In this document: in pieces, positions 1-11,645 of the stretch
How the letters are laid out: every line of letters begins with the position of its first letter
How positions within the stretch are numbered: the stretch's first letter is position 1
DNA from: Symsagittifera roscoffensis
Taxonomy: Eukaryota > Xenacoelomorpha > Acoela > Convolutidae
Length of the DNA: 64,000 bases
Assembly: GCF_963678635.1 (NCBI RefSeq)
Contig: NC_087071.1
Location: 43,385,095-43,449,094 of the forward strand
Direction: 5' to 3'
Made by a program: the position numbers and the translations under genes
Notes under the pieces: generated by a model
What the model was told of the DNA's origin: nothing
Databases searched by the model: none
Seen by the model: the letters and a program-made list of their open reading frames with translations, nothing else

Positions 1-213
1 ACTCACAAAATGGACACAATACAACGACAATCCATAGATCAAAACCTACGCAAACTTGCAGAAACAACAGGTTTTTCCGACATATACGCACTAGAAAAAA
101 CGAATGTTTCAAAAATATAAAAGATTACGTTTACTTAAATGGCGAAAAATACAGACCATAAAATATATCACCGATAAATGTTTTTAGTTTTGTAAATTTG
201 AAAAACAAACTTC

Positions 214-588
214 TTGAATTCTAGGATGGCCCTACTACATCTTAGAAAGATTTACTATATTATACGCAATATTTATTTTTCTTTGATTTTTTTTCACTCT
301 CTTAAAGGAATCTACAATACATGCGCAACACATACACAAGTCACCGAAGAAGCAAGCGTAGGACGCATACTTTTTGCAGGATTTTTCGGAATATTCTCAA
401 CATCAATCAATGAAATTCATATAGAGGCATATATAAAAGAATGCAAGACCAAGTTATCAACAACAGAAAACACGTATGACAAATCACGATACGATACAAA
501 TACAACGCCTACAGCTACACAATTGCAAAACCTTAACCATAACCACCCCTGTCATTGGTACCACGAAATTTCAGAAAGACCGCCCTAA
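214..588 (+). other. Open stretch in family X, possible coding remnant
   Basis: A 124-codon open stretch in the G-poor part of family X. The second half has ordinary soluble-protein composition (for example SINEIHIEAYIKECKTKL, then a Thr/Asn-rich end), whereas the first half is hydrophobic and looks like chance translation. There is no second copy to compare with, so coding status cannot be tested here. It may be part of the same decayed protein as the stretch further right. No known domain recognised. Confidence 0.25.
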
Positions 589-1112
589 CAGACCTCACAA
601 CTTCGAGATCTAATTATCCACAAAGCGCAATCCAACACATAATAACCCAACATAGACGACACATATAAGCAAATTATAGAACAACCACATACCACTAATT
701 TTCGTTCTATGAACAACTATCTTTTTAGCCCATGATGAGCCGCCAAGTTGGATCCGTCCATCGATCAATTTCCCACCCAGTCAACCTTCAGAACAACCTC
801 CCCAATCATCCCACTTTTTGTTTTCCCCCCACCTCAATCACCTCATCTTAACACTTATAGATACTTATTCCATCACAACATTATATAACACTATCTCCCA
901 ATTCAACAACTCCGGTATCGAAACACCCGACGAATTTGCCAACTTTGAACCCAGTCTATCTACATTTTCCCAACCTCCCTTTGAACCTATCCATTCCAAG
1001 TCAAAATTGAACCCCCTTCCTCTTTCTCTCCCATTTCATATGTTAGACCCAGATATTCCCCTCTAATCAGCGAACAAAACACTAATTATTCACAAACTCT
1101 CACGATAAATAA

Positions 1113-2401
1113 CATCATCCAACCCATCAACCTCAACTCCCTATTCAATTTATACACCTTCCTCATCAAACCCATCCTCTAGTAACAACCGAACCTTTAA
1201 AAAAATTCCCAAATATTCCATTCCCATCTAACCCAGGAACATCCGCCACATTTGTCAATCATCCACTTCACACTTATACAAAAGAATTTCCACAAATTTG
1301 TCTACCATTTTTCCCACAAAACACATACTTCCATTCAGACCCCAATGATAAAAAACCTAATTGTGTAAACAAGCGTGTATTATACCCTACATTTTAATGG
1401 ACATGTAATCAATACTTCACTAATCTACTATCACTACATCTATATAACACTCCTTATGATAATGAAGTATGCAGCACCCAACTTTACCTTCTAAAAACAG
1501 CACTAACCACAAAACATTTCACGCAAATAGGATACAGACAATCACTAACCAAACTCACTGCGACTAAAGCTAATGATTACTTCACTGATTATTACGATAA
1601 TAACATCATACGACCTAATGAAGACATTTTGCCAAACAACGACCCATTTGCTAACCCCCAACTAACTGAAAAAATTTTCATCAAGACTCCATACACCTTC
1701 TTTCTCAAAATGTTAAATAAAAAATACGACAACCTCATCTCCTCAGCACTACGTAGTATTCATGCTTATGATTCATATTTTAACAAAATCAACCACTTTT
1801 CACTAACCTTTCATTTCCTCACACCGCACTGTACACACGAAGTCAGGTTACGAACTAAACAAACACACACGTACACTTACTACAAGTTCATTCAACACCA
1901 TTACACTCTCAAAACACCAGCACGACAACCTCACCATAGATATCAATACATTAACTCTAAATACACATCACCATTTCTTCTTAACTTCACCTATTGTATT
2001 AAAGATACTAAATACAAGGCACCCTCCGAAATTACAATTCCATCACCCAGATGCATATCTTCTGTCCCCTAACCAAACTCCTAAATGTAGACGAATCCCG
2101 CCCACTAATTGTCCCTCGTGAATTCCTCCAGCCCGTTGAAGTCCCAATCTTAGAATTCATACATAACACTTGCTATAATCACAAATTATATAACCTTATT
2201 CAAAACACGACGTATGAAAAATCACCTAACACTGAAGAGCACAACATCAATAAAGCAATCGAATTGCTTTGGCCACTTCTGCAAACTAAACACATCATTC
2301 GTTTGCTAGCTAAACTACTAACCTCATCTGATATCATCCACGATGTTTTTTTCCCATGGCTTCTTCACCGACGATTAGTTAAAAAGAGTTCAATTTTTTA
2401 G
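1113..2401 (+). pseudogene. Unknown family X protein, decayed copy
   Basis: One reading frame is open from 1113 to 2072 apart from a TAA at 1395-1397. The protein then continues in another frame (2051-2401) after a shift near 2045. The product is Asn/Thr/His-rich with no signal peptide or membrane segment. Aligned by eye with copy 2, stretches such as KINHFSLTF, YTYYKFIQHHYT and RLLAKLL are kept, and most base differences there fall at third codon positions without changing the residue. The segment KINHFSLTFxFLTP shows five silent changes to one replacement; YTYYKFIQHHYT shows five silent and none replacing. The ancestor was therefore a selected protein. The protein family is not recognised. 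Both copies are broken. Confidence 0.65.
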
Positions 2402-2589
2402 TAATTAATTCAAACAACACTAACCATTCATATTCAATGGTCTCTCTTTTTCTTCATAGGCACAATCATCAGTCATCTACAAAACAAAAAACAAAACAAA
2501 AAACAGAAATTTTTTGTCAAATCATCAACTTCTATTAAACTATCCAATAATTGAAGCAATAAAATTATCACGTACAAAAACAGTAAAAA

Positions 2590-2715
2590 AATATAATCTT
2601 TTCCCCAAAGCAGTAATTATTCATACAATTGAAAACAAACTCAAGCAGTAAAACTCATAATTTCAAAGTAAAAAATTAATAAAAATTGTTCATAAATTAC
2701 AGAAAGCAGTACTAA
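2590..2715. repeat. GCAGTAA motif cluster, family X copy 1
   Basis: AGCAGTA occurs three times in about 110 bp (near 2604, 2644 and 2704) in an otherwise A/T-only spacer just downstream of the coding remnant. The same position in copy 2 (about 28207-28340) again carries several GCAGT motifs with different spacing. Confidence 0.45.
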
Positions 2716-3209
2716 CCTTTTCCGAGACGCTTCTTCAGATTCTCTCGCCCACAAATTCTATTCAAATTCCGACAAAGAGTTGTTTGAATTAATAATTTTA
2801 GTTTCAACTTTCACTGAGAACAACTCTAACAAGCTTTATCACGTTTCAAATTTTCCTTTAACCCGGTCGGAAAGGAAGTTTATAATCCAAACTAACCAAC
2901 GCAAGCTTTTTAAACACCAAAAACCGCAACCAGCATGACTAAGACAAGAAAACCCACGGTACCCAAACTGGATTAACACCAGCTTAAAACTAGACAAATT
3001 ATTCTTTTGAAGACTCTTTTTAAGTCTGAACACAAAAGAACAATACACCAAAAAGTCGAAAGCAGAACCCAAAATGAACAATTTGACTTTTGAGAAAAAG
3101 ACAAAACTAAGACAACAAAGAAAACACTAGTAATAAAAAATAGCATGAAAGGTTGAACTAACACTTCAAGACCTTCCAGAAAGAGAGCATGAAATTATAC
3201 CCTCACTTC

Positions 3210-3282
3210 TGGCCTAACCCGCCAGAGGAGGACTTCCTGAGCTTGCTCTATAGCTGGCCTCACCCACCGATCTACATCCACG
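3210..3282 (-). other. tRNA-like / pol III-like segment in family X, copy 1
   Basis: Read on the minus strand, this segment has a TGTAGATCGGTGG stretch resembling a box A and, about 50 nt later, a GGGTTAGGCC stretch loosely resembling a box B. It is among the best conserved non-coding parts shared with copy 2. The box B core TTCGA is absent, no cloverleaf was confirmed, and no CCA or T-run terminator was seen. It could be a relic SINE or tRNA-derived promoter, or chance. Confidence 0.3.
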
Positions 3283-4760
3283 CTTTGTGTTATCCACGAC
3301 CCTATTTTTGACGGGAGTTACTCAAGTGTGTGTAGCTCTTTAAAATAACCGAACTAATAAGTAACGTTTTTGCAATAAAAATTAATACAAGATCATGACT
3401 AAAAAACAAGATTAACAAAGATTTGTATATGTAAATGAAACAATGCAGTATATAGATTACATACAGCCCAAAGACAAGCAGCAGGGAACTTGACAACCCA
3501 ATCAGACTCCAACTATGGAATGGCAAAACCCACCTGACATGCTGCCTACAATCACTACACTCAATGGATTTAGAGTACGACTTGGCATCGCAGAAAAGAA
3601 AATCCATTGCAAGAGAACAATGGCCATCTCGATGTTCAAGTATACGTACAGATCGAAGTCACCAGACACTGCATCAAAAGTCGAACTACCTGCCGTTCAC
3701 AGACGAGATTGAGAGTAGCAATGTTCCTATCCACCAGATCCTCCATAACAACCAATCAGAAATCATGATACGATCTCCCGAAACGATCGTGATCAACAAC
3801 CATTGTGTAAGAACAATTCCTTATCTACGATTCCAGCTTCCTGGAGCAACTGATACCTATCCTTCTTCCTAATCGGAAAAAAGAATACGCTCGCAACTTC
3901 TCAAAAAGAATACCATCATCCATCCTCCACTACAATAAAAACATTGAAAAACTAAAACTCTCTAAGCCCCGGATGGGTGGAACCAGATCTAAAGTAGTAT
4001 TTATCATTGGTTATGATTATGATATTTTATCTCTTTAAAATATTGAATACTAACCAATCATACTCCATCAAACTACCAACCTATTTATTTGTAAAATTTT
4101 GAAACTACTTGTAGTTTCACCTACAGAACAGTTTGAATTATTCTTAGAATACAATTGTTCTCATTTTGGAACTAACTGGCGCAAACCTATCGAGACTAGG
4201 AGAGTAAGATTAAGATTGGTATTAGACTAAGCAGTTGCACGAATATATTGGGCCGAAAATAAGATAGCGTGACGAACAGACGATGTACCTTATCTGAAAC
4301 TACTCTATGAGCACAGTACTTCATACATAACTCAATGGGTTGGTTTTTTCAGCCGTTATTTGACTTCTTAACTAAGCATCTTTCTTAACAAAGCGTTTTT
4401 GATGAAAACAATATTTTCAATCTAAAAGATATCGTTGTTCAGAGCTATCATTTAATTAAAAATCTGTGGTTGTTAGTGAAGTTAAGCGAACCCGAAATTG
4501 CTAGGTTGCCCGACTTGGACTAATTGACGCGTGAAATTTATCATTCACATAAAACACGTAGGCAACAATTTATTGAGGTCTAAGCTGAACTGAGGCCAGT
4601 ACTTTAGTCCTTTTGAAATAGATGAAAAAAAAAGTAGAAAAAAAATTTCGATTTTTTTATTGTTATTTAAAATTTTTTTTCTATTATTGTCTTAAATCGC
4701 AGTGGTGACATTGACAGTTTCATTCTAATATAGCAGGAGCAGTCTTGATAGGTTACTTAC

Positions 4761-4885
4761 TGGTAGTTTCCTGTGTACTGGATAGTTGTAATTGGTTGCC
4801 CGTAAGCTGGAGGTGCTTGATAATACCCTGAATTATAGCTGCCTGGCTGAGGCGGAGCACTTGCTTGATTAGGGTAGGTCGACAT
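4761..4885 (-). pseudogene. Orphan LITAF-family first exon
   Basis: ATG at 4885 opens 41 codons plus two bases, beginning MSTYPNQASAPP and ending YTGNY, and runs into a canonical donor GTAAGT at 4760-4755. It matches exon 1 of the intact LITAF-like gene (14410-14540) in sequence, phase and donor. About 650 bp of upstream DNA (to about 5540) is also recognisably paralogous, including the TGGCCAACTA stretch. The intact gene's PPPPY is PPAY here. No zinc-binding or hydrophobic exon follows at lower coordinates, where family X begins instead, so the gene is truncated. A weak match to the CPHC exon at 4690-4725 carries a stop and is not convincing. Confidence 0.7.
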
Positions 4886-6186
4886 CACGTTTGCATGAGG
4901 CCGAAGTTTGAAAAGTATAGTTTGAACTACGTCCAAGAGTGTCAAAAGATCGGAGCTGTTTTCCTCAAATTTTCAACTTTTGGCTTTAGTAATATTTTTA
5001 TCGATTTAGATATCATCACAAAAATGCTATTTGAAAAAAATCGCTTCAGATTCAACCAGATAGATGAAACCAAAAAATTTAACACAAGCTTCTTGAAAAA
5101 AATTTTGGAAAAAAAACGAAATTTCACCTTATAATTTTTTTTCCATGACAAATCCAAATTTCAAATCTAAATACTAATAAAAGGTCTCTTGATTGGATAA
5201 ACAAAGAATGAAAAAAAGTGTTTTTATTATTGTTTCAAATGAGGACAGTGTAAATAAATAGATTTATTTTAGTTCAATGAAACGCATTTGGAGGGAAAAC
5301 AGCGAAAAAGCTTATGTATTATTTGTTGGCAGTATCTTCTGGCCAACTATGTTTAATGGAGATTGCTTTTGAAAACACTATAACGACGTCACAACAAAAA
5401 ATACAATCGATATTCAATGACGCAAAAGATTTGACAGAAAAATGTTCACTTTTCATAGTGGCTGCTTCAATAATGCTTTGAATTATGAGTGTATTGAGTG
5501 TATGATGTTAAATTTATTTTCACTATTTTTAATTTTTCATTATGAATCTATATGTGACGTTATTGTGAAGAAAATATTTTCTATAATTACGTGGTGAGCA
5601 AAAATCAATGAGTGAAATTTTGGACGTAATCAAATTAAAAGAAAAAAAAATAAAATTTTTGCTCTACGTCTGAACACTCAGTCAAAAAATACATCACCTT
5701 CTTTGAAAGAATGAAAAGGAAGTTCAAGAGATTTTAGAAAAAAGAATAAATAAAATCACTCTTCACCTTTAAGAAAACGTTTTTTTTTAGTCCGGTACCG
5801 CTGATCGTCTTTGAGTATTTTAAAGAAAAACAGGCATACAGTGGTCAGTTTTTTCAAAGTAGCGGACAAAATCTAGACATCTGGATGAAATCTCGACAAT
5901 TCAGGATATAACCTAGCGAAAGCTTGGGAAATAATCACGATCATTTTGTCATAGGTTTGAAATCAAGACAAAATGATGGTACGTACAAGCTTGATCTTAA
6001 GAAGAAGAATTGAGACATTGTTTGGGTTTCGAAAATGCAATGGGTGGGATCAAAAAAGTTTAGAAAAATCAAAAAAGTTTAGAAAAAAAATAGAGAAGTT
6101 TTCAAATTTCATCGAATTTAAAATTTTTTCACATCCCCAAGAAACTATTATCAAAACAGGAAAACATAGTCAAATACGCAAAATTT
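4886..6186. other. Paralogous LITAF upstream DNA, then unassigned AT-rich DNA
   Basis: 4886-5540 is a diverged copy of the DNA upstream of the intact LITAF-like gene (compare 14541-15150). From 5540 to 6186 no gene or repeat boundary was recognised apart from a short doubled AAAAAAGTTTAGAAAAA stretch near 6052-6090. Confidence 0.5.
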
Positions 6187-6487
6187 CTGTTTCATCTTTC
6201 GACATTTCGACATATTCGAAGGGTGATTTTTTTATTTCACACTCTTTCCATTTGAAACACTGAGACAAAAAAGTTTCCAGTTTTTTTTTCTGTTTGCTAT
6301 GCAAAATCTCAAGCACCAACAAAGGGAGATGATGATTTTGAAAACTTTTCAATGCCAATGTTTTTGCCTAATTATGCAACTCTGATTTGAAATTTGTTTT
6401 CACGCTATACCTATTTAGTTGTTTTGATCTTACACCTAGCTTCTGTTATTTTTTTTTGTTTTTAGACAGAAATTTTGGGATGGTTAT

Positions 6488-6896
6488 CTTGCAAGAATCT
6501 TGCAAGATCTTGCAAAATAACCTCGCTTGATCGACTAGGGTAACAATTTCGGTTTTTACTCCTGGCAATATGAGCTTTTTTCCTTCAATCAAACTGTTCA
6601 TAACTTCTATCATACGCTTAAGAAATATTAATTGATCTAAAAACTTATCAACATATTTTTGATTATTCTGAGTTCAGTCCTAGGCTCTGATGCGAAAATT
6701 TTTTTTTTCTTTTTTAGATCAAATTTGACCGAGGCTTTCAGACATAGTTTACCAGTTACGTCAACCTTTTATTCATATTCATATAACTAATTTGGTTGAC
6801 ATGTAATTAAATTTTTTGTAGTAACTTTTTTAAGCCTTGATAACCCTAGTCGATCAAGGGAGGTTATCTTGCAAGATCTTGCAAGAACCTTGCAAG
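6488..6896. mobile_element. TIR element with ATCTTGCAAGAT palindromes, unit 1
   Basis: Inverted terminal repeats of about 56 bp (6488-6543 and 6841-6896) enclose about 300 bp of AT-rich DNA. Each arm has several CTTGCAAGAT blocks, then AACCTCSCTTGATCGACTAG. The unit ATCTTGCAAGAT is itself a perfect palindrome. No transposase is encoded, so this looks like a non-autonomous element. More palindromes follow to about 6965. Confidence 0.7.
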
Positions 6897-7930
6897 ACTC
6901 TTTTGAAGAGGATAAATATCATTAAAAGATCTTGCAAGATTCTTGCACAATCTTGCAAGATGACCTCCTTGGAAGACAACCTTTCTTAAGCAAGATCCGA
7001 AAAAATACATTTTATGGGCAAAAACAGCTTTACACGCGAAGACAACCAAGTAGCGTTCGTGGAAGAAGGAATCAATCTTAGCTACGCATACATACACACA
7101 GCTCGCTAGCCGGTTGCCCCCAGAAAGCTTAATCTCTCAAAACAGTAAAACACAAGTTACATCAATTGAGAACATAAATTTAAAGAAATAATTACAAGCA
7201 AAGATTAGAACAAGATTAATTTTTTTTAATTAAGTTTTTTTTTCACACAATACGTCAATCGAGATGAACTGATGGATTCACCATTAAATCTTCAGCAGAC
7301 ACATTTGAGGAGAAGTCGTTTGTGATGACAGATTCTCCTTCCTAGAACATAGGCGATCGAAGGTTGCAAAAGAGTAATGACCGCAATTAAATATACAAAA
7401 AAAACTGACGTTGTTCAAAAAGTCTCAACTTTCAAAACTCAAATACAAACATAGACGCCCTTTAAGCTCTTTGAACTTATAGAACGATCTATACTAGAGC
7501 TTTTTTAATAACATTAGCCAAACTTGGGAAAACTGGATCAATAGGTAAAAAAATTTTTCTGCTGGAAATCTGGAAATTAAACTCCACTCTCGAAACTACG
7601 AATTGTTCACGAAATTTTGCGCCATTTGCAAGCTCATCTTTGAAGAGTGCTTTTTACGTCACTTTCAGCAAATGAACTTCAAGTGATCTCAAAAAGTGCA
7701 TATATAACTGAGTGCATCAATATTTTAAGACTTTTACCTGAAAAAAAAAACTAGCAAGACCTATATAAAAGACTTCGCTACGTTGATTACTCTTAAAAAC
7801 AAATGAGGGAGTCTTTAAGTCATGCCGCCAAAAATAAATACGGAAACGTTATCAAGACAGAAAAAAAGCAACAACAGCACGAAAAAAAAATAAGAACCAC
7901 TCAACCCCCATGGATTGCATTTTTGTTCCC

Positions 7931-8130
7931 TTATGAGGCCAAACTGTGCACTAGTTAGGTGCACGTTTTTTTGTCTGCTTGTTCCTAATTTCCAGAGACA
8001 ATCCTTCAAAGCCTGTTAAATTTTTTTCGGAAAGATCACAGAGAAAGAAAGAACAATAGATGAACAAAGGTAGCATCTTTGTTGCGAATCCCCTTAGAAT
8101 TCGCAAAATACACAGTTTGGTCTCGTAATG
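7931..8130. mobile_element. CATTACGAGG-family TIR element, tandem unit 1
   Basis: A 200-bp element whose left end TTATGAGGCCAAACTGTGCA is the inverse of its right end ACACAGTTTGGTCTCGTAA. A second shared block, a CAGAGACA stretch about 60 bp inside the left end, also recurs in other copies. It has no coding capacity and is MITE-like. Other copies lie near 10157, 30645, 49831, 54555 and 58138. Confidence 0.7.
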
Positions 8131-8717
8131 TTTTAGGAAAAATATATGTTTTTTTTTCAATTAAAGTATGATTAAATTGACATAAATTCAGACTCAATAA
8201 AAAACTAAAAAATTAATTGATCAATTTTTTTTTGATTGGAGAAACAAATTAAATTCTGAAATTACTTGAATTTTTTTTTGACTTTGGGAAAGTTTGAATC
8301 GTTCAAAACAGAACACATATGATTCATCGAGAGCACAATCTGCACAAGTTTTAACAATTGAAATTAACAGTTATGAATAAAAAATTAAATTTTTCTTCAG
8401 AGCAACTCAACAAAGTTTTCTGTTTCATCTTTCGACATTTCGACATATTCTAAGGGTGATTTTTTTTTCACACTCTTTCCATTTGAAACACTGAGACAAA
8501 AAAAATTCCAGTTTTTTTTCTGTTTGCTATGCAAAATCTCAAGCACCAACAAAGGGAGATGATGATTTTGAAAACTTTTCAATGCCAATGTTTTTGCGTA
8601 ATTATGCAACTCTGATTTGAAATTTGTTTTCACGCTATACCTATTTAGTTGTTTTGATCTTACACCTAGCTTCTGTTATTTTTTTTGTTTTTAGACAGAA
8701 ATTTTGGGAAGGTTATC

Positions 8718-9122
8718 TTGCAAGAATCTTGCAAGATCTTGCAAAATAACCTCCCTTGATCGACTAGGGTAACAATTTCGGTTTTTACTCCTGGCAATAT
8801 GAGCTTTTTTCCTTCAATCAAACTGTTCATAACTTCTATCATACGCTTAAGAAATATTAATTGATCTAAAAACTTACAACATATTATTGATTATTCTGAG
8901 TTCAGTCCTAGGCTCTGATGCGAAATTTTTTTTTCTTTTTTAGATCAAGTTTGACCGAGGCTTTCAGACATAGTTTACCAGTTACGTCAACTTTTTATTC
9001 ATATTCATATAACTAATTTGGTTGACATTCAATTAAATTTATTGTAGTAACTTTTTTAAGCCTTGATAACCCTAGTCGATCAAGGGAGGTTATCTTGCAA
9101 GATCTTGCAAGAACCTTGCAAG
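8718..9122. mobile_element. TIR element with ATCTTGCAAGAT palindromes, unit 2
   Basis: The counterpart of the element at 6488-6896 in the second tandem unit, with the same terminal repeats and small internal differences. It has no coding capacity. Confidence 0.7.
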
Positions 9123-10156
9123 ACTCTTTTGAAGAGGATTAATATCATTAAAAGATCTTGCTAGATTCTTGCACAATCTTGCAAGATGACCTCCTTGGAA
9201 GACAACCTTTCTTAAGCAAGATCCGAAAAAATACAATTAATGGGCAAAAACAGCTTTACACGCGAAGACAACCAAGTAGCGTTCGTGGAAGAAGGAATCA
9301 ATCTTAGCTACGCATACATACACACAGCTCGCTAGCCGGTTGCCCCCAGAAAGCTTAATCTCTCAAAACAGTAAAACACAAGTTACATCAATTGAGAACA
9401 TAAATTTAAAGAAATAATTACAAGCAAAGATTAGAACAAGATTAAGTTTTTTTTAATTAAGTTTTTTTTTCACACAATACGTCAATCGAGATGAACTGAT
9501 GGATTCACCATTAAATCTTCAGGAGACTCATTTGAGAAGAAGTCGTTTGTGATGACAGATTCTCCTTCCTAGAACATAGGCGATCGAAGGTTGCAAAAGA
9601 GTAATGACCGCAATTAAATATACAAAAAAAACTGACGTTGTTCAAAAAATCTCAACTTTCAAAACTCAAAGACAAACATAGACGCCCTTTAAGCTCTTTG
9701 AACTTATAGAACGATCTATACTAGAGCTTTTTTAATAACATTAGCCAAACTTGGGAAAACTGGATCAATAGGTAAAAATTTTTTTCTGCTGGAAATCTGG
9801 AAATTAAATTCCACTCTCGAAACTACGAATTGTTCACGAAATTTTGCGCCATTTGCAAGCTCATCTTTGAAGAGTGCTTTTTACGTCACTTTCAGCAAAT
9901 GAACTTCAAGTGATCTCAAAAAGTGCATATATAACTGAGTGCATCAATATTTTAAGACTTTTACCTGAAAAAAAAACTAGCAAGACCTATATAAAAGACT
10001 TCGCTACGTTGATTACTCTTAAAAACAAATGAGGGAGTCTTTAAGTCATGCCGCCAAAAATAAATACGGAAACGTTATCAAGACAGAAAAAAAGCAACAA
10101 CAGCACGAAAAAAAAATAAGAACCACTCAACCCCCATGGATTGCATTTTTGTTCCC

Positions 10157-10356
10157 TTATGAGGCCAAACTGTGCACTAGTTAGGTGCACGTTTTTTTGT
10201 CTGCTTGTTCCTAATTTCCAGAGACAATCCTTCAAAGCCTGTTAAATTTTTTTCGGAAAGATCACAGAGAAAGAAAGAACAATAGATGAACAAAGGTAGC
10301 ATCTTTGTTGCGAATCCCCTTAGAATTCGCAAAATACACAGTTTGGTCTCGTAATG
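10157..10356. mobile_element. CATTACGAGG-family TIR element, tandem unit 2
   Basis: Duplicate of the element at 7931-8130, carried by the tandem duplication rather than inserted independently. Confidence 0.7.
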
Positions 10357-10728
10357 TTTTAGGAAAAATATATGTTTTTTTTTCAATTAAAGTATGATTA
10401 AATTGACATAAATTCAGACTCAATAAAAAACTAAAAAATTAATTGATCAATTTTTTTTCGATTGGAGAAACAAATTAAATTCTGAAATTACTTGAATTTT
10501 TTTTTTGACTTTGGGAAAATTTGAATCGTTCAAAACAGAACACATATGATTCATCGAGAGCACAATCTGCACAAGTTTTAACAATTGAAATTAACAGTTA
10601 TGAATAAAAAATTAAATTTTTCTTCAGAGCAACTCAACAAAGTTTTGGGTTCTCATTCTAGAATGAATTTTTGATTTTGCACCTAGTTTCTGTTATTTTT
10701 TGTTTTAGACAGAAATTTTGGGTGGTTA

Positions 10729-10915
10729 TCTGGCAAGAATCTTGCAAGATTCTTGCGAGATAGTCTCCCTCTTCCAAGATTCTTGCAAGATAACCTCCAT
10801 CTTGCAAGATCTTGCAAGATCTTGCAAGATAACCTGCATCTTGAAAGATCTTGCAAGACAACAGTCTTTTGCAAGAATCTTGCAATATCATGCAAGATAA
10901 CCTCCCTTGATGGAC
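10729..10915. repeat. Array of ATCTTGCAAGAT palindromes
   Basis: About a dozen CTTGCAAGAT or close variants are packed into 190 bp, interspersed with AACCTCC blocks, and the array ends with the same CCCTTGATNGACTAGGG sequence that bounds the two TIR elements to the left. The preceding 40 bp also match the left flank of those elements, so this is a third, rearranged copy. Open frames through it on both strands (repeating LAR, CKI, LQD) merely reflect the repeat. Confidence 0.7.
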
Positions 10916-11645
10916 TAGGGAAAATACTGGATAGCACGCAATGATTATTTCTAACTTTGAGAAAATTGTCTGCAAATCTTAAGGGTCGGTTCTTTCTTTC
11001 AGAATATTTTGACTAACTTGAAGCAGTTTTATTGTTACATCTGGACAATTAAAATACTTTGAGCGCAAACACAAAAAGAATTTCACATGCAAGGTTGTTT
11101 GAAAAATCTGACACGAAATTTTTTCTTGTTTAGGAGAGTCGAATGCCGCCGTTGTTTTGTTTCAAAAATGAGTTGAACCAATCCGGCTCCGAAATAATTC
11201 CATATTAACCGAAAACTACTATAAAGATATTCGAAACACTTAAAAATTCGCTCCCATTTCAGCAATCTCAAAATCAAATAGTCAAAGTTTGCTGATGTTG
11301 CGCCGTTTTCCATGCACCAAATTCTAGTAATTTGGTTGTTTTTGATCAAGCAAACAAAAGGCAGCGAAAAGTGACTAGATAAAATTTGACATTCGAAACT
11401 ATTTTTACCTGTTGCCTTCTCCTAAATATGTCAATTTCAAAGAAACTAAAAACTTCAGCGATCTGAACTAAGAAACGTTTAGGAATTCTTTAAACTAAGA
11501 AACTTTATGGAATACTTTTCAATAAACATCTATTCAAAATTGAAAACACATAACGAATTCAAGTTCTCTTCCGTTGTCATGAGTTAATTTGTTCAAGTTG
11601 CGTTGCTTCTTCAGAATCAAATTTCTTCACGATTTGAATTGGTTT
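10916..11645. other. No gene recognised
   Basis: AT-rich DNA between the palindrome array and the stop codon of the LITAF-like gene. A clear poly-A signal for that gene was not identified. No RNA gene or repeat was recognised. Confidence 0.4.

Larger units (their letters stand above)
1..4336 (+). mobile_element. Family X repeat, copy 1 (5' end outside window)
   Basis: From about 1629 onward this segment is collinear with 27285-29957. The shared part comprises a coding region, a spacer with GCAGTAA motifs, a tRNA-like segment on the minus strand and a 3' tail; both copies stop being alike just after CATAACTCAAT. The plus strand is strikingly poor in G over the first 2.4 kb, unlike the surrounding DNA. 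No terminal repeat or target duplication could be identified because the left end is cut by the window edge. The family is unrecognised. It behaves as a dispersed repeat, but whether it is a transposon, an integrated viral fragment or a duplicated gene is not decided by what is visible. Confidence 0.7.
6187..10645. repeat. 2.2-kb tandem duplication, two near-identical units
   Basis: Unit 1 runs from about 6187 to 8418 and unit 2 from about 8419 to 10645. Corresponding positions are offset by about 2226-2232 bp, and differences are mostly single bases or homopolymer-length changes. Each unit contains one TIR element built on ATCTTGCAAGAT palindromes and one CATTACGAGG-type element. No convincing coding region lies in either unit; the open frames seen are short and shared by both. 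The near-identity marks this as one of the youngest events in the window. Confidence 0.85.

Noticed and set aside
2839-3164. Short hydrophobic ORFs on the minus strand in family X
   Set aside because: Not preserved as proteins in copy 2 (28550-28923); composition reflects A-rich plus-strand DNA.
4690-4760. A 36-nt intron joining the orphan LITAF exon to a CPHC-like stretch
   Set aside because: The downstream match is short, out of the expected frame and lacks both Cys residues.
10658-10975. Overlapping open frames on both strands rich in LAR, CKI and LQD
   Set aside because: A direct product of the palindromic CTTGCAAGAT repeat, which reads alike on both strands.
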